From: Ophiostoma sp. CBS 140.51
Lineage: Eukaryota; Ascomycota; Sordariomycetes; Ophiostomatales; Ophiostomataceae
DNA: 15,423 bases
Direction of reading: 5' to 3'
Assembly (NCBI GenBank): GCA_029298735.1
Contig: JANSLP010000514.1
Span: forward strand, 1 to 15,423
Shown: positions 1 to 8,705 of the stretch, one piece after another
How positions within the stretch are numbered: the first letter of the stretch is position 1
Layout of the letters: each line of letters opens with the position of its first letter
The notes under the pieces: model-generated
What the model saw: only the letters and a program-made list of their open reading frames with translations
Databases searched by the model: none
Told to the model about the DNA's origin: nothing
Position numbers and translations under genes: made by a program

Positions 1-28
1 ACTAATAAACTTCTGTATATATGTGTTT

Positions 29-54
29 AAAAGAAAGAAAGAAAGAAAGAAAAA
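29..54. repeat. (AAAG)n microsatellite
   Basis: About five to six AAAG units at the left edge, in a purine-rich stretch. Simple repeat with no evident function. Confidence 0.85.
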
Positions 55-861
55 CCCGCCATTTGAAAAATAAAAAGTGAAAGATAGGACCAAAACAGGG
101 CTCTTAAAATACGTATAAATAATACATATAAAATGCACTACATAATCAAGTACGTCAATTCAGAGTAAGATCTTTATTTCCTATAAATAAAGTATTTCTG
201 CAAAGGGTATCTCTAAATAAGGTCTCGTCTCGCAAGACGGACTGCCCATAGATGGGTCAACGAGTAAAAAAACAGTACAACAAAAAGAGTCAAATGCACA
301 ACCCAAGACTGGTCTCCACCCACTGTGTTGCCTTTTGTAGACCAACTATGAGTACTATCCAGTTGGAAAAAAAGGAATAAAAAAGGCCCCGCCACAATGG
401 TCCAGCATTGATACAGAAAGTAAACAAAAGACAGAAAGAAAAACAAACATATAATCAAACACGCTTGCTCGCAGTACAATGAGGGAAATAGACAAAAAGC
501 GAGAATGTATAATAAAGGATATGTGAGCAGGAAAGGGGGGCATTAGAGCTGAGTAGGAGGAGATTCGGTGCTGGGCCATGTCAACATATCCTAGGACAGC
601 GAGAAGAAAGAGAGAAAGGAAAATAAAGGAAAATAGAAAAAGACCCTCTGAACCCCCGTAAGGAGGCCCTGTGAAGCCAGAGAGGGCTTGCAAAAGCTGC
701 CGTTCTGTATCAACCGGCAAAGACATGTTGCTTGTATTCGTCTTTGAATGAGCTGTTTCTTTCGAGATCTTCTGAGATGGAAAAAAGTATGCAGTCTAGA
801 AATCCGAAGAGAGAGAGAGGGAAATAATGTATGCTGGAAGGCTTGCGCCTAATGTGGGTTT

Positions 862-897
862 TATATGTTGTAAATGTTGTAAATGTTGCAAATGTTG
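862..897. repeat. Four tandem 9-bp units in the 3' flank of the large gene
   Basis: Plus-strand units are TATATGTTG, TAAATGTTG, TAAATGTTG and CAAATGTTG, about 80 bases beyond the stop codon. In the orientation of the minus-strand mRNA the unit reads CAACATTTR. It probably lies in the 3' UTR. The period of 9 would also keep a reading frame, but no frame here is convincing. Confidence 0.85.
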
Positions 898-974
898 ACA
901 GGCATGGTAGATATAGAACCGAAAAATCCGAGAAAGTGAAAAGGGCAAAGGAAAAATCGTAACAGGTGAGCTGA

Positions 975-1934
975 TCAGATGCTAGCCACACGCTTAAGAT
1001 CGGGCACGCGAGCATAGCACACCATGAGCTTGAGGTTGGTCCCCCACCCCTCACACTCGGCGAGCAGGGCGCGGTCCATCCACATGTCGCTACTGCCCGT
1101 CGTATTGGGCGCCGACCGCTGCGAGGGCTCAAAGGCAGCATCGCCATAGCACCGGCTGTGCCACCACCGGCCGACCCGTGCCACCATGCTGGTAATGTTC
1201 TCGTCGGCAACAGGGCTCTCGTCGTTGATCATCTCGGCGAGGCTGCGTTGGTCCTTCTTGGGTTTGTTTGCTCCGGTCGTAGCACGCTTCACATCGTCGG
1301 CAGCGACCATGTCGCTGTTTGGCTGTGGAATGGCGCTGGCAACAGGAATACCGACACGGCAGGACTTGATGTCTGTGAAGCCCCGAATGCCGAGAAGGCG
1401 TAGGATGGCGTCCGCAGCCGAGCCCATGTGAATGTCGGGCGTGTGGCTGTGGGCCTGCTCCTTAAGCCGGCGGATGGCGCGTCGAGTGCGAGGACCCATG
1501 TTGTTCAGATCGACATCCAGAATGGACAGCTCCAGGTAACCACCAGGCTTCAAGACACGACGTGCTTCATTGACAATATTCTTGTAGTGGCTTTCAGGAG
1601 CGGCAGCCGGGAAGCGCAGGACAACCGTGGTAAAGAGCTCAGGACCAAAGGGCAGCTTGTCCGCGTGGGACTTGTACTGGATCTGGTGGTGGTTGAGCGG
1701 GCTGATGGGGAAAGCGGAGGCGCCATTCTTTTGGTCGACAGGCAAGGGTGCACGCGGCGAGAGGTTGAAGAAGGTGGCGGCGGGGTACGTCTCAGCGGCA
1801 TAAAATGACCAGTCATCGTTACCTAGTCCGTCAATGACGAGCACAGAATGGCCGTTAGGAGGGTTGACAGCCTTGACCATGTCGTCGCGGGCAGGACTGA
1901 AGAGCACATGGCCAAATGTGAGCCACTTGCTGAC
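975..1934 (-). other. Methyltransferase-like domain of the large CDS (residues about 1502-1820)
   Basis: This is the only part of the protein with a clear fold signature. It begins at VSKWLTFGHVLFSPARDD, which looks like a family-specific lead-in. A beta strand with D1536-G-L-G1539 follows, at the position of the SAM-binding glycine loop. The second strand ends FFNL (N1558 where an acidic residue usually holds the SAM ribose). Then come the PFGPELFTTVVLRF strand and the ARRVLKPGGYLEL helix-loop-strand typical of Methyltransferase_11 proteins. A polar insert (about residues 1700-1745, with KPKKDQR) separates the core from the C-terminal RWWHSRCYG and LKLMVCYARVP segments; the latter plausibly forms the last strands of the sheet. 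The fold call is firm from motif order. Substrate class cannot be read from the sequence. Confidence 0.8.
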
Positions 1935-3932
1935 AGTCATAGAGCCCACTCGGAGGTTGACTTGCGACATGGGCGAGTTGTCTTCGGAAACTTGGCTGTA
2001 CACGCTGCTATCCGAGACCCGTGTTCTGCGCTTTGCACTCCGTTGCGACGATGCACTGCTCCGCTGCGAAGTAACAACAGCTGGCAGCTTTTTTGTGGCG
2101 ATGCCACTGTTGTTGCGGTCTCCATATCCAGACACAAAATCGGTGACGGAGAAAGGTGTCGGTGGAGGCTGTGAAAGCTGGGAGTCACGTTGGTCGTCGG
2201 CGGCATGGTCCACCAGTCTGGTCGGGCTGTTGACGGAGTAGATGCTTGATGCAACCGGAGGCCGGCCCGTTTTGGCAGCAGCAGCGGAACTGATACTCCG
2301 CTTCGGGCGAAGGTTGACCACAATCGTGGGTGATTCGAGGGGGGCAACGGTACGCTGATCGAGACGCTTGGCAGTACCCACAAGCGTACTCGGCGAGGTG
2401 CGGACTTCTTTCACCGGCGGCACTTCCAAGTGGAAAGGCATGCCCTGCGAAGAGGTCGCAGACTGGGGTATCTTGCTTCCATCCTCACCAAGAAGGTCAT
2501 TGTACTCGTCCCAGATCTCATCCTCCACGAGAGGTGCAGTCGGGTCCGGCACGACGGCCGTGGCATCGGCAAAACTAAAGAGGCCAGAGCTGCTTGTGCA
2601 AGATGTAGTCTGAGAGTCTTTGCGAGAATACAAGCTGAAAAACTCATTGCCCTGGTCGATAAGCTCCGCGTCTGGGGAAACGTTCTGTGAAAGGCGGAAA
2701 CGGCGCGCGGTGGGGTCTGCGGAGCTCCCCGTCACCGTGGATCCATCGTGCATGAGGTCGGGGGTGATCGACTTGGGCGGGGAAGGGCCCTTGGCGACCG
2801 AGGCAGTGTCCAGCGAATTTAACAGTGGGCCCAGCGACGACGAAGGCAGTTGCATGCTCACACGATTGAAGGGCCTCGAGAAGCTTTTAGGCGAGGTTTG
2901 CACGGGCCGAGCGCTCACCACCTTGGGGATGCGGCCAACTTGCGGCAGTCGACTTGGTCGTCCTTGGCGTGCGGCAGTGGGCGGTGGGGGCACTATTGCA
3001 TTCGAGTTTGCACCGTGAGAGGGGGCGGGGGTCTCAATGGGGACTTCTCGGACGACAGGACCGGCAGCTGATCGGGAGAGCTGCAGTCTCATCTGCTGCT
3101 GTTGCTGCTGTTGGTGGAACTGCTCCCGCTGAACTCGTTGCTGCTCTTCCTGTTGTTGAGTCTGCTGCTGTTCTTGCATCGACGGTGCCGGCTCTGGCTG
3201 GTACTGCTGCTGCTGTGACATCTGCGAAAGTGCTGGAGAAGGGGGAGGTGGCGCCCTGGCCCGTGTAGGTTGGAAGCCAGGGGGCAGTCCTGGAGGAGCA
3301 TCGGATCCAAAGACGGTCTGCTCAATCGACGGACGTCTCTCCCGGCTTCCGAATCGTTCTGGCATTTTCGGACTGCCCATGATGCGCGCCTCACGAAGAA
3401 TATCTTCTACATCCATATCACCATCTTCTTGCTCGGACGAGTCGATCATCGCATAGAACGCAACCGGCTTCTTCTTTTCAACAGGTACGGCTGCAGCCTC
3501 GACAGTGACAGCCACAGTCGAAGTCGACTGGAGGGCCTTCTTGGACGTCGCCGGCTGGCTCTGGGAGCGGCCAAACAGGTTCCACTTGCGTGGCGACCGA
3601 GGACGCTTTGTGAGTTTCTTGGGCATTGCCGGGGGCTTCTCGTTGCTGGAAACGGAGCCCTTGCGGCCTCGACTGGCACTGGCACTGACGGCAGTATCGG
3701 GACGAGTCTCAATAACCGAGTCGTCGCTCATGATGGACATGTCGGCGCTGGTCATAGAAGATGGTATACCGCCGTTTTGCTGGGTCACAACAATCGGCCG
3801 TGGGACACGGACCTGTGCACGGTCGGGCGATCGTAGACGCTGAACGGAACGGCGGAAGGCAAGAGTTGATTTCATCACGGCTTCGGAGTCGCTGCTGTCG
3901 GAGGGCCGGCGGCTGCCTTGACGTCGGTTGGT

Positions 3933-3971
<39 letters not shown>

Positions 3972-6437
3972 GCTGTAGCCAAAACCAACAGGAGAAGGAG
4001 AGACTTGGCGCGATCCACGAGGAATGGCCGAGGGCCAGAGAGACAAGCGGTCCTCGCGTGACGAGACCGAGTCGGCGCGCGAGTCGGTGCTCGGACGACG
4101 ATAGTATCCAGATGAAGGAGCAGGAGGAATGGTACGTGCACCACCAACGCCGCTCGCACTGACACTGAGGCTCGCGCTTGTGTTGCTAGTGGTCTGAGAC
4201 AGCTCGTAGCCGGTGGTGTTTCCGGTGGTATTTTTGTTTTGGTTATCAACGATCTCGCCTCCGGCAATCACGACTGGACTGAGTCGGTCGCGGAGAAAGG
4301 GGTCTTGGAACTGGGGACTGCTACTCGCAAGACTTTCCTGAGACGACCCGGTGCCACGGAGAAAGGTGCTCACGCTACTACTTCTGCGGCGGCCGGATCC
4401 CAGTCTACCATAGCCTTCGTGCCCGGTGCCAGCTGTAGGACCCTTGCGTGTTGTGCCGCTCTCCTTTTTCTCGAGTGCAGACGCACTGCTATTAGCCGTA
4501 GGCGGTGCGGTCTTGGTCCGGCGCCCGAACAGGTTTAACCTTGTGCGGAACGTTGAGACGTTTGGGCTGGGCGTGCGCGTGGCCCTGACGACAGATTCTT
4601 TGCTACTATTGCCCGGCACCTGTGTTTGTACTTGAACTTGTGTTGGCACTCGGCCCTGGCGTGAATCTGCCCGCGAGGACAGTGTAGGGCCAGGGGACGA
4701 TGAGACAGTCCTGGCAGGCCTGGACGACTCAGTTGTCTGAGACTGTGTGGTCCCGGCAGGATGGCGACTGGTAGGCGACCGAATGTTGGTATCTTGGGGT
4801 CGTACAAGCTGTTGCGAGTGGGAGGGTGAACCCGGTCTGCGCTGGTGCTGCTGGTCGTACAAGAATCGGGCTTGCTCAAGGACTGGTGCAGATGCTGCAG
4901 ATGCAGAAGGGGGCGACGATGCCGATTGATGGAGATCTTCGAGATGGTCGGGCGAAGGAGCATAAGCCAGGTTGCTCTGAATGACAGGGAGGGTGAAGTC
5001 CAGTTGCGACAGGTCGGGCGTGCCATCTCGGCTGGGACGTGCTGGTGGCGTTGGTTGCTGACGAGTCGTCTGTGGTGGCGATGCGACCGTTCGATGCCGT
5101 TGACTAGAGGTCGCCGTTGCCGATGAACCAGGCACTTCACTCTTAGTGGCGGATTTTTGTGATGCAGGCGGTTGACTTGGGCGAGCTGACTGTGTTGGCT
5201 GGGATGTTTGTGTATGCGTCCGTAGGGGACGTTGACGTTGTTTCATCGGAGAGTCCCGTTCCTTCTCGTCATCGGACTTTTTGAAATTTTGTGACGATTT
5301 CCGCGGCGGTGGACTGGGCGGCACGGGCGACATTCGCTTTTTCTTGATCTTCTCTCTCTTGTCACCTCCACGGACCGTTCCATTTGAGGACGAAGAAGAC
5401 GAGTTGAGGGATTCCCGAATCGCAGCAAGAGTCTGCGTGGGAGCAATGGATGCACTTGTCACGCTACCATTCGCCGAGTCCTTGCCAAAACTCCCGGTCC
5501 GACCGCGAACTGGTTGCCGCAATCTCGGTGCAGATGGCATGCGCACAGAAGATATCAGTCCCGGAGAGTGGGATGACATCGAGGTAGGCGTCGTGTCACG
5601 GCTATATGGTCCAGGTCCCGGAGACTCTGAAAAGCGCGTGGACGGACTTCCACTCATGCCACTGGTCAGGCTGTTTGTGCCCGAATAGTATGGTGTTGGC
5701 GGAGGAGGAAAGCCCTCCGTGGCCAACCGGAACAAGATGTCAGGGTGTGCGGGACCATATCCGTCTGAAGTGGCAGGCGAGATATCCACATCACGGTACC
5801 GATCCAGCTCGGGGTAGATAGTGACAGTGTGAGCGCTAGTGACTTCCACTTTGCGAGCGACACGAAGCTCTGCTGGGCTTTCTGTCAAACCACGATCGAG
5901 ATCGAGCGGTGTCTGCGACCGCGGGGCGGAAGATGGTGAGATGGTGCCTGCCGAGTTGTTGCGTGAGCGTGCACTAGACGATTTCGTTCCTGATGTTTGG
6001 ACGGAACTGCCAGATGCGCTTCGCTGGTACCGCGGTGCTGAAGTGGAGGGTGATATAGTGTTTGGACTGGACCGACTTGAGCCCGAACCATTTATCGCGG
6101 TGCCCCATGACTGAGATAGGTGAGTCAAAGGCGGGCGCGACTGGCTCTTTTGGCGTGGGTCCGTGGCTCGTCGAGGTTGTGAAGAAGATGGTGGCTGGCC
6201 GGCGTTGGTCTGCGGGATTCTCGTGTTGATATTCGGGCGGGCGACAGGAAGTGAGGATGATAATGGAATAGAAGATGAGCCGGTCGAAGCGAGTCTGCGA
6301 GAGGCATCTTGGTCCCTATGCAATGGTGGGCGGATGCGGCTGGCATCTTGTGGTGCAAGGTTGTCTGTTCCCCGTGGTGGTCTTATCCGATCACCTTGTC
6401 CCTGAGGGGGCCTCAACCCAGGTCTGAGGGACGCCAT
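975..6437 (-). CDS. Large disordered protein with C-terminal class I SAM-methyltransferase-like domain
   Basis: Uninterrupted frame of 1820 residues ending in TGA. The open frame extends further upstream, but only to a TTG (6461) preceded by an in-frame TGA. The first in-frame ATG is at 6437 in near-ideal context (ACCATGG), so I start there. Residues 1 to about 1500 are Ser/Pro/Thr/Arg/Gln-rich and look disordered. They contain a basic NLS-like run (KREKIKKKR, 360-368), PPSPPPRK just after it, four RRxS kinase-type sites (near 682, 779, 843, 1034), 13 Asn (823-835), a Gln-rich stretch (about 1073-1118), two copies of NLFGR (635-639, 953-957) and an acidic segment around W1309. Residues about 1502-1820 resemble Methyltransferase_11: a motif I-like strand (VLVIDGLGNDDW, 1532-1543), a motif II-like strand (LPFGPELFTTVVLRF, about 1595-1609) and the hallmark RVLKPGGYLEL (1627-1637), then a C-terminal extension with RWW (1757-1759). 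Motif I lacks the usual third glycine. Methyl-acceptor substrate and cellular role are unknown; nuclear location is inferred from the basic runs. Gene reality is near certain; catalytic activity is not. Confidence 0.93.
3085..3220 (-). repeat. CAG/CAA-rich segment encoding a glutamine-rich stretch
   Basis: Plus-strand CTG/TTG runs encode several Gln blocks, the longest of seven, at about residues 1073-1118, interspersed with Glu, Arg and Met. The mixed CAG/CAA codons and interruptions suggest an older, more stable tract than the Asn run. Such stretches often form coiled coils or mediate self-association; that role is inferred here. Confidence 0.85.
3934..3972 (-). repeat. (AAC)n microsatellite encoding 13 asparagines
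   Basis: On the plus strand this is 13 TTG units in a row. On the coding strand, offset by one base, it reads as 12 AAC and one AAT codon (residues 823-835), after Ser822. It keeps the frame and lies in a disordered Ser/Arg-rich part of the protein. Near-pure AAC coding suggests recent replication slippage rather than selection on individual codons. Confidence 0.95.
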
Positions 6438-6468
6438 GGTCTGGTAAAGACTCACACACAAGCCCCAT
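6391..6468 (-). other. Upstream ORF overlapping the main start codon
   Basis: An ATG 31 bases upstream of the main ATG opens a 25-codon frame ending in TGA at 6391, in a different frame from the main CDS and running past its start. Its context is weak at -3 (C) but has G at +4. If present in the mature mRNA, ribosomes starting here would miss the main ATG. Splicing of the candidate intron 6441-6530 would remove this ATG. The sequence is certain; translation is inference. Confidence 0.5.
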
Positions 6469-6530
6469 GAGGGTCAATGTGATATAACCGAAGAAGTATA
6501 GTGTCTCTTTTCTATCTCAAGCAATCATAC
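6441..6530 (-). other. Candidate 90-nt intron ending 3 bases before the main ATG
   Basis: The donor is GTATGA (minus strand from 6530) and the acceptor is TTTACCAG, directly before ACCATGG. A TTGAC that could serve as branch point lies about 33 bases before the acceptor. Removing it joins ATG ACT TTG (6539-6531) to ACC ATG, in frame. This would add four residues (MTLT) before the main Met and use an upstream ATG that also has A at -3. Unspliced, the same upstream ATG gives only a four-codon ORF. No transcript evidence is available. Confidence 0.4.
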
Positions 6531-6609
6531 CAAAGTCATGGTATGAGGGTCGGCGTGAGAGATGTTGGAAAAGCTGCCAAGGCGTGAGGGTCAGCATGAG
6601 ATATCCGAA
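6467..6609. repeat. Three imperfect 26-bp direct repeats upstream of the start codon
   Basis: Copies at 6467-6492, 6543-6568 and 6584-6609 share TGAGGGTC, then a variable triplet-like part, then GTGA/ATGA and a purine/AT-rich tail. On the coding strand each reads YYGACCCTCAY. Copies 1 and 3 are most alike at the tail (GATATAACCGAA and GATATCCGAAA); copies 2 and 3 are most alike in the core. They lie in the leader of the large gene and carry branch-site-like CTGAC/TTGAC. They may be duplicated regulatory or splicing elements. Confidence 0.75.
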
Positions 6610-7328
6610 AACCGGGATGGCGGTTAAGAGGGGACGAGCCTTTGCAAGGTGAGCAGTGGCGGGCGGGATATCACTCTTACTCCCGTGACATAAATTATTA
6701 GATGCTGACCTGGCAAGCGCGATACCAGACAAAATGGTCGAGGTAGAGTAGGTGGGTGAAACAAGGTGAAAGAGAAAAGGGGATATTAAACAATAGAATA
6801 GTTTCAAATATAAAAGGATCCAGCCTGGGAAGGAAACAAAGGAGGAAAAGAAGAATTAGAAAATAAGCGACGAAACAACTAGACCAGGAGAACGGCCATG
6901 AAGTACTGATGTGAGAAGAGAAGGGAAATAAGAAGTAAGAAGTGAGGTGAAATAAAAAGAAAAGAAGAAGCAGAAAGTGACAAAAACAATGAGAGGTTTG
7001 AAAAAGTGACAGGCGAAAAAAAGGAAAACAGTAGTCTAGAGGAAATGGGCCTGGGCCGTAGTTTGAGGTGATAGGAATATATGGGTAGGGGATGTGATGG
7101 AGGAAATGGAAGTAGGTGATGGGGTGATGGAGGGTAGTTAAGTGAGGTGTGGGAGGGTATATTGAGCCGGCCGGCCGAGTGAGTCTGGTCTCGTTGAAGA
7201 ACCGTTAGCAGGTGTGTATCGAAATAATAGCAAGAAGAGGCCTTGCACAGAAAGCAATGTGGCGTAGAGTGCAAAATGAAGAGCAAACCAGGTAGGTGTT
7301 GTAATAAGAAGACGCTTCGATGACTTAC
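6574..7328 (-). other. Candidate long 5' leader intron of the large gene
   Basis: A consensus GTAAGT donor (minus strand from 7328, after CAACCCG) pairs well with a CTGAC branch-like site (6594-6590) and a CAG acceptor (6576-6574) about 17 bases after the branch A. The 755-nt length is large for a fungal intron, but long leader introns occur in regulatory genes. The interior is CT-rich and non-coding. This is inference from splice signals only. Confidence 0.3.
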
Positions 7329-7503
7329 CGGGTTGAGAGAGGTGGCACCTATGCAAAGTGAGTGAGGCAAAGACGGATGAACAAGAACGGGGAAGACAAG
7401 ACTCAAGATTCAAGATCTAAGAATCAAAAGAGAGAAAGAGAAAGACAAGAGACATCGAGACAAACTAGCTCGCGGGAGCTTACAGAAGCGGACACTTCAA
7501 CGG

Positions 7504-7518
7504 TATATACCTATATAT
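7504..7518 (-). promoter_or_regulatory. TATA-like element, possible promoter core of the large gene
   Basis: TATATAGG followed by TATATACC on the minus strand, inside a GC-mixed stretch and about 180 bases upstream of the GTAAGT donor at 7328. If used, transcription would start around 7.40-7.48 kb. Removal of both candidate introns would then leave a leader of roughly 200 bases. Many fungal promoters lack TATA boxes, so confidence is low. Confidence 0.3.
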
Positions 7519-7895
7519 CTTCAGTTCGAGCTCAAATGTGTCTTTCCTCACGTCTAGTAGACAGGGGTACATTGACTGAGAAAGACGTGTGGAGAGACGG
7601 AGGAGGCAAAGGCAGTTGAAGACAGGGCTTTGGAGGAGGTGTGAGGCAACAGAGGGGGTGTGAAGATGGATGTGAGAAGACAGGGCAAAGGAACAGAAAA
7701 GTAGAGAAACGAACAAAAAAAAGAGGCATGAGAAAACAATGGATAAAACGAATAAAGAGAATAAAAAAGAGCCAACAGAAAACAACAACACCCAGCAGAA
7801 AAAAAGAGACAGTCAAAGAAAGATGGGCAAAAGTAGACGGGAATCTCAAAATGGGGTGGCACACCAGCATGCGTGTGCCTCCCAACGTTTGGCTT

Positions 7896-7923
7896 GGGTG
7901 TCTGGGTGTCTGTCTGGGTGTCT
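7896..7923. repeat. Three 8-bp GGGTGTCT units
   Basis: GGGTGTCT at 7896-7903, 7904-7911 and 7916-7923, with a GTCT between the second and third. The array sits where purine bias switches from the plus to the minus strand. Confidence 0.85.
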
Positions 7924-7929
7924 GATGTT

Positions 7930-8700
7930 TTCTCTTTTCTTCTTTTGGCCACACCCCTCCTCTTGCGGAGGCAATTGGGGATGGTTGGACAGGGTTCAGG
8001 CCTCAAAGAGCACTCGACTCTGGACCGCCAGCCATGGCGATCCCAGAGTCGTAAGGTGCAGAAAAAACCTGCAGTGTGGCGGTTCCCTCTTCTGTTGTTG
8101 TTCTTTTGTTCCTTTTGTTTTTATAACTGCTTTTATTTCGATTCTTTTCTTTTTCTTGCGGCACGTGTTGCTTCTCAACGGCAGGGCACTTCGAAAGGCC
8201 TTCGTCCACCCTATCGTCATCAGCCAAAAGTCGTCATGTGCACGCTCCCACCGGGCGACGCGTGCGTGAGAAAGGCGTCGAGAGGTCGACCCAGACATGG
8301 CGAGAGCCTCGAGGATTCGCAATGCCGGCCGTCCATGCCCGTTGGAGGAATCTGTGACCATCCGTGGACAAGGCCAGAGGACCAAAGAGGAGGAGAGGCC
8401 AAGAAGGCCCGCATCCAAGAACTTGAAGACACTAACAGCCGAGTATCATGGCCCATAAAATTAAGGTCAGGGGTGGGTGCATGCTAGAGGGAGTGGTGGA
8501 GAGTGTGCGACAGGAATCCGCGAGGGGGACAAGAGATCAAGAGTGAGGCCCGCAGAGCGTACAGAGATGGAGTCAAGCAAAGGTAGAAACGAGCAGACGG
8601 ACGTTGAGTGGCACAGAAAACATCATAGGAGGACAAGGAGGGGGTGGTGGTGAGGGAAGGAGTGGTGGAGCTACTCTTGCCCAGGTGGAGATGGGCTCTT
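7930..8700. other. Intergenic; no supported gene, CT-rich on the plus strand in part
   Basis: The plus strand becomes CT-rich (7930-7960 and 8090-8160), the reverse of the DNA to the left, consistent with a promoter for plus-strand transcription. Several open frames overlap on both strands without a recognisable family. Confidence 0.5.
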
Positions 8701-8705
8701 TCCCT

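Larger units (their letters stand above)
1..974. other. 3' flank of the large gene; no second gene recognised
   Basis: The minus strand is pyrimidine-rich through most of this stretch and should include the 3' UTR of the methyltransferase-like gene. A minus-strand AATAAA (near 171-177) exists but is about 800 bases beyond the stop codon, and fungal poly(A) signals are degenerate, so I do not assign a poly(A) site. The short open frames are low-complexity readings of CT-rich DNA and match nothing I know. Confidence 0.6.
6438..7850 (-). promoter_or_regulatory. 5' leader and proximal promoter region of the large gene
   Basis: From about 6.73 to 7.85 kb the plus strand is almost continuously purine-rich, so the minus strand carries long CT tracts of the kind found in fungal leaders and core promoters. 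No frame here looks coding. The region holds the candidate leader intron and a TATA-like site. Boundaries are approximate. Confidence 0.6.

Noticed and set aside
710..1210. 166-codon minus-strand frame at the 3' end of the large gene
   Set aside because: It overlaps the conserved C-terminal methyltransferase part in another frame, and its own C-terminal half is a translation of the 9-bp repeat and CT-rich DNA.
6438..6461. Longer N-terminus of the large protein starting at 6461
   Set aside because: The codon at 6461 is TTG and an in-frame TGA lies just upstream. The ATG at 6437 has far better context.
8390..8440. bZIP-like stretch KKARIQELEDTNSRV in a plus-strand frame
   Set aside because: It resembles a basic-leucine zipper junction for only about 15 residues. 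There are no leucine heptads after it and no basic region with the Asn/Arg signature before it, so it is probably chance.
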